From: SZUA-521 sp041738285
GTDB lineage: Bacteria; Pseudomonadota; Gammaproteobacteria; Pseudomonadales; Azotimanducaceae
DNA length: 36,540 bases
Direction: 5' to 3'
Assembly (NCBI GenBank): GCA_041738285.1
Contig: JBGSQB010000235.1
Span: 1 to 36,540, forward strand
In this document: in pieces, positions 28,878 through 36,540 of the stretch
How the letters are laid out: every line of letters starts with the position of its first letter
How positions within the stretch are numbered: the stretch's first letter is position 1
Translations under genes and position numbers: made by a program
Notes under the pieces: model-generated
Told to the model about the DNA's origin: nothing
Database searches by the model: none
Seen by the model: only the letters and a program-made list of their open reading frames with translations

Positions 28878-29486
28878 ATGGCGAACAACACGACCTTCTA
28901 TCGCTGGCGGCCGCATCCATGGCACGGCCTGGAAGTGGGACGGCGTCCGCCGCGACTGGTGCACGCCTATATCGAGATCACGCCGTTTGACCTCGTCAAA
29001 TACGAAGTCGACAAGACCACGGGCTACCTGCGGGTCGACCGACCCCAACGCACCTCATCGCAGCCGCCCGTGCTGTATGGGTTCGTGCCGCAGACCTATT
29101 GCGCCGATCGGGTCGCCGCGTTGTGTCCCGGCTCTGCGCGCGGTGACGGCGATCCGCTCGACATCTGCGTGTTCAGCGAACGGCCCATCAGCAAGAGCGA
29201 AGTGATTCTCAACGTCAAAGTGGTCGGTGGGCTGCAGGTGATCGATCGCGGCGAAGCCGACGACAAGATCGTCGCGGTGCTCGAGAACGACTACTTGTAC
29301 GGCGCCATCGACGAGGTGACAGAGCTGCCGAGCATTCTCGTCGAACGGCTGCGTCACTACTTCAGCACCTACAAGATGATTCCCGGCGAACCGTCGGCAC
29401 TGACGGTGCAGTCGACCTACGGTCGCGCGCACGCCGAGGCGGTGATTCACGCCGCGATGGCGGATTACGAGGCGGAGTTCTGCTAG
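28878..29486 (+). CDS. ppa: Inorganic pyrophosphatase, family I
   Basis: Hydrolyses pyrophosphate, pulling biosynthetic reactions forward. The protein is 202 aa. The family I signature with metal-binding aspartates is GDGDPLDICV (Asp90, Asp92, Asp95). KYEVDKTTGYLRVDR near 41-55 corresponds to the KYE-x3-G-x3-DR segment of the active site. YLYGAIDEVTELP follows, then a C-terminal helix. The ATG follows AGGA by five bases. The gene stands alone, opposite in direction to dapB and carA, and a long inverted repeat follows its stop. Confidence 0.93.
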   Translation: MANNTTFYRWRPHPWHGLEVGRRPPRLVHAYIEITPFDLVKYEVDKTTGYLRVDRPQRTSSQPPVLYGFVPQTYCADRVAALCPGSARGDGDPLDICVFSERPISKSEVILNVKVVGGLQVIDRGEADDKIVAVLENDYLYGAIDEVTELPSILVERLRHYFSTYKMIPGEPSALTVQSTYGRAHAEAVIHAAMADYEAEFC

Positions 29487-29489
29487 GAA

Positions 29490-29573
29490 GGGGACAGTTT
29501 ACTTATTCAGGTTCGAATCGGTCATGACGCCGGTTTCTGCAGCCCGTCGAACCTGAATAAGTTAACTGTCCCG
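29490..29573. repeat. REPIN-like inverted repeat, element 3 (ppa/dapB)
   Basis: The left arm 29490-29515 and the reverse complement of 29548-29573 match at all but one or two of 26 positions (core GGGACAGTTTACTTATTC against GGGACAGTTAACTTATTC). The spacer is 32 bases. It shares GGGGACAGTT with elements 1, 2 and 4, but the distal part (CAGGTTCGA) is different. It lies between convergent ppa and dapB. Confidence 0.85.
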
Positions 29574-29590
29574 TGCGCTATGCGCTGGTG

Positions 29591-29624
29591 CTCCGGGGCG
29601 CGTTAGCACCTCCGGGGCGAGTTA
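29591..29624. repeat. Short direct repeat at the dapB 3' end
   Basis: CTCCGGGGCGCGTTA (29591-29605) and CTCCGGGGCGAGTTA (29610-29624) differ at one base. The second copy contains the dapB stop codon, so the first looks like a duplicated gene end. Confidence 0.6.
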
Positions 29625-30446
29625 CCGCAGGCCGAGCACGTCCTGCATGTCGTAGAGCCCGGCCGGCTTACCGGTGAGCCACTTCACCGCGCGCATTGCG
29701 CCGTTGGCGAAGTTGGCCCGGCTCGAGGCGCGGTGGGTGATTTCGATGCGCTCGCCGGTGCCAGCAAACATCACCGTGTGGTCACCGACGATATCGCCGG
29801 CGCGAATGGTCTCAAAGCCAATGGTCTTGCGTTCGCGCGCGCCGGTCACACCCTGGCGACCGTAGACCGCATCCGTTGCGAGATTGCGGCCGAGAGTGGC
29901 GGCCAGAATCTCGCCCATCCGCACTGCCGTGCCGGACGGGGCGTCGATCTTGCCCCGGTGGTGGGCCTCGATCACTTCCACATCCACGTCATCACCCAGC
30001 ACCTGGGCGGCGAGTTCGATCAATTTGAAGCAGAGGTTCACGCCGATGGCGTAATTGGGCGCCATCACGATCGCGATGTCCCGGGCGGCGGCTTCGATGG
30101 CCTGCCGACCGATGGCATCGATGCCCGTGGTCCCAATCACCATCCGGCGGCCGCCGCGGCGCGCCTGCTCGACCGCGGCCAGGGTCGCTACCGGAATGCT
30201 GAAATCAACCAGCGTGTCGAAGCGCGTGAGCGAAGTGGAGAGGTTCGCTGAGATCGCAACCCCAAGCGGGCCGACACCGGCGACTTCGCCCGCGTCCGCA
30301 CCGATCAGCGCGATGCCGTCACGCTCGAACGCAGCGGTGAGCTTGAGGCCTTCGGTCTGACCGAGCGATTCGATGAGCGCGCGGCCCATGCGGCCTGCGG
30401 CGCCGGTGATCGCAACCCGAATCGGTTTGGATTTCGTTGGACTCAT
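29622..30446 (-). CDS. dapB: 4-hydroxy-tetrahydrodipicolinate reductase
   Basis: NAD(P)H-dependent step towards diaminopimelate and lysine. The protein is 274 aa. The Rossmann start is RVAITGAAGRMGRALI, and TVDFSIP-like LVDFSIPVATL follows. The catalytic segment VIEAHHRGKIDAPSGTA carries His162/163 and Lys166. It starts 19 bases after dnaJ and is probably the last gene of the dnaKJ transcript. Element 3 lies just beyond its stop. Confidence 0.96.
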   Translation of the reverse strand: MSPTKSKPIRVAITGAAGRMGRALIESLGQTEGLKLTAAFERDGIALIGADAGEVAGVGPLGVAISANLSTSLTRFDTLVDFSIPVATLAAVEQARRGGRRMVIGTTGIDAIGRQAIEAAARDIAIVMAPNYAIGVNLCFKLIELAAQVLGDDVDVEVIEAHHRGKIDAPSGTAVRMGEILAATLGRNLATDAVYGRQGVTGARERKTIGFETIRAGDIVGDHTVMFAGTGERIEITHRASSRANFANGAMRAVKWLTGKPAGLYDMQDVLGLR

Positions 30447-30465
30447 GCGCGGTGAGTCTATCCGA

Positions 30466-31590
30466 TCAGGGCTTCAAGCCTTCGAAGAAATCCTTCACGC
30501 CTTTGAACCAGGACGCTTCACGGGGTGAGTGGTCACCTTCACCACGCGACAGGGAATCTCTCAGCTTCTCGAGGATGTCCTTCTGCTCGCTGGTGAGGTT
30601 CACCGGCGTTTCGACCTGCACGCGACACAGCAGATCGCCAACAGCCCCGCCACGCACAGGCGCCACGCCTTTGCCACGCAAGCGGAACAGGCGCCCCGAT
30701 TGGGTTTCCGGCGGCACCTTGAGCTTCACCCGACCATCGAGGGTCGGCACTTCGAGTTCGCCGCCGAGGGCGGCATCAGCAAACGAGATCGGCACCTCGC
30801 AGAACAGGTTCGCCCCCTCTCGGGTGAAGATCGCATGCTCGCGCACCGCCATCTGCACGTACAGATCCCCCGGCGGGCCGCCGTTGAAGCCCGCCTCGCC
30901 TTCGCCCGACAGACGAATCCGATCGCCGGTGTCGACGCCAGGTGGAATCTTCACCGACAGCGTCTTGCGCTCTTCTTTGCGACCGCTGCCACCGCAGGTG
31001 CGGCAGGGATCGCGAATGACTTTGCCGGCACCGCGACACCGCGGGCAGGTCTGCTGCAATGAGAAGAATCCCTGGGACACCCGAATCTGGCCAGCACCGC
31101 CACACTCCGTGCAAGACGAGGGTGTCGTGCCCTTCTTCGCGCCGCTGCCGTTGCAGTCACCGCAACTGGCGAGCACCGGCACCCGGATTTCGACGGTGGC
31201 GCCGCGCACGGCCTTCTCGAGTTCGAGTTCGAGCGTATAGCGCAGGTCCGCGCCCCGCGACACCGAACTGCGCCCGCCCTGGGCGCCGCCGAAGATGTCG
31301 CCGAAGACGTCACCGAAGATGTCCGCAAAGTTCGATCCGCCAGCCCCGCGGCCGCCGCCGTTCGGGTCTACGCCGGCATGGCCGAAGCGGTCGTACGCCT
31401 GCTTTTTCTCCGGGTCGGTGAGCACCTCGTAGGCTTCGGTGGCTTCTTTGAACTTGTGCTCGGCGTCCGGATCGTCGGGATTGCGATCCGGATGGAATTT
31501 CATGGCCAGGCGCCGATACGCCTTCTTGATATCGGCTTCTTCGCTGTCCCGGGACAACCCGAGGACATCATAAAAGTCGCGCTTCGCCAT
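30466..31590 (-). CDS. dnaJ: Chaperone protein DnaJ
   Basis: Hsp40 co-chaperone that delivers substrates to DnaK and stimulates its ATPase. The protein is 374 aa. J domain with HPD at residues 33-35, then a Gly/Phe-rich linker (about 75-115). The zinc domain has all four CxxCxGxG repeats (CGDCNGSG, CTECGGAG, CPRCRGAG, CRTCGGSG). The C-terminal substrate domain follows. It lies 67 bases after dnaK, with a strong hairpin in the gap. Confidence 0.97.
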   Translation of the reverse strand: MAKRDFYDVLGLSRDSEEADIKKAYRRLAMKFHPDRNPDDPDAEHKFKEATEAYEVLTDPEKKQAYDRFGHAGVDPNGGGRGAGGSNFADIFGDVFGDIFGGAQGGRSSVSRGADLRYTLELELEKAVRGATVEIRVPVLASCGDCNGSGAKKGTTPSSCTECGGAGQIRVSQGFFSLQQTCPRCRGAGKVIRDPCRTCGGSGRKEERKTLSVKIPPGVDTGDRIRLSGEGEAGFNGGPPGDLYVQMAVREHAIFTREGANLFCEVPISFADAALGGELEVPTLDGRVKLKVPPETQSGRLFRLRGKGVAPVRGGAVGDLLCRVQVETPVNLTSEQKDILEKLRDSLSRGEGDHSPREASWFKGVKDFFEGLKP

Positions 31591-31607
31591 GCCTTCTCAC
31601 TAAACGA

Positions 31608-31630
31608 AGGGCGCCCGCAGAGGGCGCCCT
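31608..31630 (-). promoter_or_regulatory. Hairpin between dnaK and dnaJ
   Basis: Perfect 9-bp arms AGGGCGCCC and GGGCGCCCT around a 5-base loop. The following bases (TTCGTTTAG on the minus strand) are a poor T-tract. A partial terminator or mRNA-stability element that keeps DnaK above DnaJ is more likely than full termination. Confidence 0.55.
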
Positions 31631-31657
31631 GAATTTACAGCCAGTTGATGCGGCAGA

Positions 31658-33583
<1,926 letters not shown>

Positions 33584-33631
33584 TTCCTTTGCTCCGTCAT
33601 GTGCAGGGCCAGAAGCCCCGCGAATGTCACC

Positions 33632-33660
33632 TATATTGGCCCGCAGGCCGAAAGTTCAAG
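33632..33660 (-). promoter_or_regulatory. Sigma-32-like promoter of dnaK
   Basis: On the minus strand CTTGAA (33660-33655), 14 bases, then GCCAATATA (33640-33632). The consensus is CTTGAA, N13-14, CCCCATNTA. The -35 is exact and the -10 matches at most positions. The predicted start is about 40 bases before the dnaK ATG. Confidence 0.55.
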
Positions 33661-33675
33661 CCGGCGCGGCGCCTA

Positions 33676-34248
33676 TCAGGCCTCTTCGTCCACGCCCTTG
33701 CTCGTCGCCTTGGCGACCATCACCATGGCCGGACGCACCAGGCGTCCGTTCAAGGTATAGCCCCGCTGCAGCACGTTGAGTACGGAGCCCGGCTCGGCAT
33801 CCGCGCTCTCGACCATCGACATGGCCTGATGAAACTGGGGGTCGAAGGGTGCACCCAACGGGTCGACCGCAAGAATGCCGGCCTTGGCGAGGGTATCGAC
33901 GAACAGCTTGCGCGACAGCTCCACCCCTTCGGCGATGGCGTCGACGTTGCCGTTCGCGTCCGCGGCGCGCGCTGCATCGACCGCCCGCTCAAGGCTGTCG
34001 ACCACCGGCAGCAGATCCGCGGCGAAGCGCTCGAGGGCGAACTTGTGCGCATTCTCGACGTCACGCTGACTGCGTCGGCGCACGTTCTCGGCCTCCGCAG
34101 CAGCCCTAAGTGCCTGATCTTTAAGCTTTTCTACGGTTTCTTCCGCTTGCGCTAGGGCGCTTTCGAGCGTTTCGACGCTGCGCGGTTCGGTGGTCGCTTC
34201 GGCCCCGGCATCCGCGTCGCTCGACGGGTTTTCCTGGTCATCGGACAT
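33676..34248 (-). CDS. grpE: Nucleotide exchange factor GrpE
   Basis: Releases ADP from DnaK. The protein is 190 aa. An acidic N-terminus precedes a long coiled coil (ALAQAEETVEKLKDQALRAA, then AENVRRRSQRDVENAHKFAL). The C-terminal beta domain contains FDPQFHQAMSMVES and VLQRGYTLNGRLVRPAMVMV. The ATG at 34248 gives MSDDQENPSSD; the frame is open further upstream but only through repeat sequence. It lies 130 bases after hrcA with a REPIN-like element and an RpoH-like promoter between. Confidence 0.96.
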   Translation of the reverse strand: MSDDQENPSSDADAGAEATTEPRSVETLESALAQAEETVEKLKDQALRAAAEAENVRRRSQRDVENAHKFALERFAADLLPVVDSLERAVDAARAADANGNVDAIAEGVELSRKLFVDTLAKAGILAVDPLGAPFDPQFHQAMSMVESADAEPGSVLNVLQRGYTLNGRLVRPAMVMVAKATSKGVDEEA

Positions 34249-34280
34249 GAGTGGTACGCACCTGATCTCAACGTCTGGCC

Positions 34281-34309
34281 GATATGGGGCTTGAGGCGGT
34301 GAATACAAC
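34281..34309 (-). promoter_or_regulatory. Sigma-32-like promoter of grpE
   Basis: On the minus strand GTTGTA (34309-34304), 14 bases, then CCCCATATC (34289-34281). The -10 is an exact CCCCATNT; the -35 matches CTTGAA at four of six. The spacer equals that of the dnaK site. Confidence 0.5.
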
Positions 34310-34318
34310 CGGGACGGG

Positions 34319-34377
34319 GGGAAATTGGGGACAGTTAACCTGTTTCCAGCAAATAGGTTAGCTGTCCCCAATTTCCC
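34319..34377. repeat. REPIN-like inverted repeat, element 4 (hrcA/grpE)
   Basis: The left arm 34319-34345 and the reverse complement of 34351-34377 agree at 25 of 27 positions, with only five bases between (GGGGACAGTTAACCTGTTT against GGGGACAGCTAACCTATTT). Its end lies one base from the hrcA stop and it is followed by the grpE promoter. It could terminate hrcA transcription and leave grpE to its own promoter. Confidence 0.85.
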
Positions 34378-34378
34378 G

Positions 34379-35437
34379 CTAGCGGCTGTTCTCGATCGCG
34401 GCGCCGAGCACCCGGGCGGTGACGTCGACCACCGGGATGACCCGCTGGTAGGCCATGCGCGTCGGACCAATGACGCCGAGCACCCCGGCGACGCGGCCGT
34501 CGACCCGGTACGGCGCCGCGACCAGCGAGTAGTCGTCCATCAGGTGGTAGCCGGACTCGCGGCCAATGAAGAGGTGAATTCCGTCGGTCTCCACGCAGCG
34601 GTCGAGCAGGTGCAGGATGTGGCGCTTCTGGGCGAAGGCATCGAACAGCGCCCGCAGCACTTCGACGTCGGGCTGGGTGCCGAGCAGATTGGTCTCACCG
34701 CTCATCACGAAGTCGGTTTCGGAGTTCGGCTCTTCCTCGGTGAACGCTTTGCTGGCGACATCGATCGCCAGCTGCATCAGCTCATCCATGCGCGCCTTGT
34801 CGACGCGCATGCTGTCGATCAGCGCATCGCGCACCTTGAACAGCGAACGGCCGGCGTAGTGCCGGTTGAGAAAATTCGCGGCCGCGATCAGCTCCGCTTC
34901 GCTGTATTCGCGCTCGGTGCGAATGACCCGGTTCTGCACCTCTCGATCGTTCAGCACTAGGATCACCAGCACACGGCAACCGGACAGCGGCAGAAATTCC
35001 ACATGCCGCAGCGAAGCGCGCTCGGCCTTCGGCAGCGTGACGAGTCCCGCCATCCGGGTGATGCCCGACAGCAGTGCGGATGCCTGTTCCACCAGCCGGT
35101 TCGGCGCCAGATCCGGGTTGAGCTCCGCATGCAGCATGCGCAGGCTCTCACGGTCGAGCGGCTGCACGGACAAGAGCGAATCGACAAAGAACCGCAGCCC
35201 CACGGTGGTTGGCACTTTGCCGGCCGAGGTGTGGGGCGAGGCCACCAGTCCGCGCGCCTCGAGATCCGCCATGATGTTGCGCACCGTGGCCGGGCTCACA
35301 TCGATCCCGGGAACGTGGGCCAGCATCTTCGAGGCGACCGGCGAGCCATCGAGCAGATAGCGTTCGACCAGCAACTTGAAGAGTTGCTGCGCGCGTTCGC
35401 CTACGATGTCGTCCGAGTTTGTCTGTTTCTTGACCAT
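34379..35437 (-). CDS. hrcA: Heat-inducible transcription repressor HrcA
   Basis: Repressor that normally binds CIRCE (TTAGCACTC-N9-GAGTGCTAA). The protein is 352 aa from the ATG at 35437. The N-terminal winged helix has SPATVRNIMADLEARGLVASPHTSAGKVPT, a strong family match. The C-terminus is GAF-like (GVLGVIGPTRMAYQRVIPVVD). A start at 35470, with AGGTGG upstream, would add 11 residues; 35437 gives the usual spacing to AQQLFKLLVERY. I see no CIRCE before hrcA, grpE or dnaK, so its target is probably elsewhere (groESL in relatives). Divergent from recN. Confidence 0.94.
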   Translation of the reverse strand: MVKKQTNSDDIVGERAQQLFKLLVERYLLDGSPVASKMLAHVPGIDVSPATVRNIMADLEARGLVASPHTSAGKVPTTVGLRFFVDSLLSVQPLDRESLRMLHAELNPDLAPNRLVEQASALLSGITRMAGLVTLPKAERASLRHVEFLPLSGCRVLVILVLNDREVQNRVIRTEREYSEAELIAAANFLNRHYAGRSLFKVRDALIDSMRVDKARMDELMQLAIDVASKAFTEEEPNSETDFVMSGETNLLGTQPDVEVLRALFDAFAQKRHILHLLDRCVETDGIHLFIGRESGYHLMDDYSLVAAPYRVDGRVAGVLGVIGPTRMAYQRVIPVVDVTARVLGAAIENSR

Positions 35438-35547
35438 GACTTCTGCCGCCAGCAGGACGCGTTTACCCATGCACAGATCGCCACCTAAAATGGCACGAAC
35501 GCGCGACGAAACCAACCTGGACGTCGTGTAAGGAGAACCCTGCCAGC

Positions 35548-36540
35548 ATGTTGCGTCATCTGACTGTGCGCGATTTCGCGCTCGTGCGCGAAGTGCGACT
35601 CGACTTCGACGCCGGGCTCACGGTGCTCACGGGTGAATCCGGCGCCGGCAAGACTATATTGCTCGAAGCCCTGGGCCTCGTGATGGGCGATCGCGCCAAC
35701 ACCACGCACATCCGCCCCGGCGCCGATCGCAGCGAAGTCACCGCTGAGTTCGACCTCACCGGCAACACCCACGCGCTCGCATTCCTCGCCGATCACGGGC
35801 TGATCGACGCCGACGTACCCGAACAATGTCTGCTGCGCCGCATGATCACGCGCGAAGGTCGCTCACGCGCGTTCATCAATGGCACGCCGGTGAACCTGTC
35901 GGACCTCACCGAACTCACCAGCACGGTCATCGACATTCACGCGCAGAACGAGCACCAGCAGCTGCTGCGCCGCGCCGTGCAGCTCGACCTGCTCGATCAG
36001 TACGCGGGCGTCGCATCGGCCCGTGACGAAGTCAGCGCCATGTATCGCGCCTGGCACGAGTCAGCTGCTCGACTCACCGAGGTGACCGAACGCATCGCCG
36101 CCGCCCGCGACCGCCGCGAGCTGCTCGACTATCAGGTCACGGAGCTTGCGGAAGCTTCGCTCCAGGAAGGTGAGTACGAATCGCTCAATACGCAGTTCAA
36201 GCGCTTGTCGCGCGTCGAGGAAACCCAGGAAAAAGTCACGGCATCGCTTGCGCTGCTCGAAGGCGAGTCCGACGCCGGCAGCCCCGAATTCACGCGCGTA
36301 CTGCGCATGCTCGAAGAGATCGATGATGCGCACCCGCAGCTCGACGCTGCACGGGAACTCCTGCGCAGTGCACTCACCCATCTCGATGAGGCGACTGCCG
36401 AACTGCGCCATTACGGCGACACGCTCGAGCGGGAACCTGCGGATCTCGCGCGCATCGAAGCGCGGCTCGATCTCGCAACGGATCTTGCGCGCAAGCACCG
36501 CGTGCGCCCTGAAGCCCTCGCGCAGCACGCACGGGTGCTC
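35548..36540 (+). CDS. recN: DNA repair protein RecN, 3' end beyond window
   Basis: SMC-like ATPase used in double-strand break repair. 331 codons are visible, open to the window edge. It starts MLRHLTVRDFALVREVRLDF, with Walker A TGESGAGKTI (about residue 30), then CLLRRMITREGRSRAFINGTP. IDIHAQNEHQQLL follows, and then the long coiled coil, ending inside LARKHRVRPEALAQHARVL. These match E. coli RecN closely in order. AAGGAG lies 12 bases before the ATG, rather far. No convincing LexA box is seen in the 110-base gap to hrcA. Confidence 0.95.
   Translation, partial: MLRHLTVRDFALVREVRLDFDAGLTVLTGESGAGKTILLEALGLVMGDRANTTHIRPGADRSEVTAEFDLTGNTHALAFLADHGLIDADVPEQCLLRRMITREGRSRAFINGTPVNLSDLTELTSTVIDIHAQNEHQQLLRRAVQLDLLDQYAGVASARDEVSAMYRAWHESAARLTEVTERIAAARDRRELLDYQVTELAEASLQEGEYESLNTQFKRLSRVEETQEKVTASLALLEGESDAGSPEFTRVLRMLEEIDDAHPQLDAARELLRSALTHLDEATAELRHYGDTLEREPADLARIEARLDLATDLARKHRVRPEALAQHARVL

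Noticed and set aside
33584..35547. CIRCE operator for HrcA
   Set aside because: Looked for TTAGCACTC-N9-GAGTGCTAA in the hrcA, grpE and dnaK upstream gaps and found no acceptable match.
35438..35547. LexA box for recN
   Set aside because: No CTG-N10-CAG palindrome with supporting flanks near the recN start.

Overview
The window looks like a chromosomal housekeeping segment of a GC-rich gammaproteobacterium. Evidence is the gene order: rlmE-ftsH-folP-glmM-tpiA-secG-tRNA-Leu(GAG)-tRNA-fMet-rimP-nusA-infB-rbfA-truB-rpsO-pnp, carA-carB-greA, dnaK-dnaJ-dapB and an NtrC-family regulator-pcnB-panB-panC-pgi neighbourhood. The hrcA-grpE-dnaK-dnaJ arrangement, tpiA between glmM and secG, and a deoxynucleoside kinase beside panB suggest the Xanthomonadales/Steroidobacterales/Nevskiales side of the class rather than enterics. 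That placement is inference. I see no phage, integrase, insertion sequence, CRISPR array or plasmid gene.

Layout. (1) 1-8486, plus strand: the 3' part of an NtrC-type regulator, then pcnB, a deoxynucleoside kinase, panB, panC, pgi and acs, mostly with short gaps or stop/start overlaps. (2) 8630-23448, minus strand: the transcription/translation superoperon listed above, ending at pnp. (3) 23473-23781, plus strand: yhbY, divergent from rlmE. (4) 23827-28676, minus strand: carA-carB-greA, with a one-base frameshift in greA and a probable attenuator with a 17-codon leader peptide before carA. (5) 28878-29486, plus strand: ppa, placed between dapB and carA. (6) 29622-35437, minus strand: hrcA-grpE-dnaK-dnaJ-dapB. 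(7) 35548 to the end, plus strand: the 5' part of recN.

The genes cover RNA metabolism (pcnB, pnp, rlmE, yhbY, truB, rbfA, rimP), transcription elongation (nusA, greA), translation initiation (infB, initiator tRNA), protein quality control and export (ftsH, dnaK system, secG), and core precursors (pantothenate, folate, UDP-GlcNAc, carbamoyl phosphate, diaminopimelate, acetyl-CoA).

No new enzymatic system is apparent. The unusual material is regulatory or structural: four intergenic loci carrying one family of REPIN-like inverted repeats with the core GGGGACAGTT, plus a different Pseudomonas-like REP hairpin; the carA leader; four stacked hairpins between tRNA-fMet and rimP; RpoH-like promoters before grpE and dnaK; an AAA+ regulator lacking the GAFTGA loop; and five TTG start codons.
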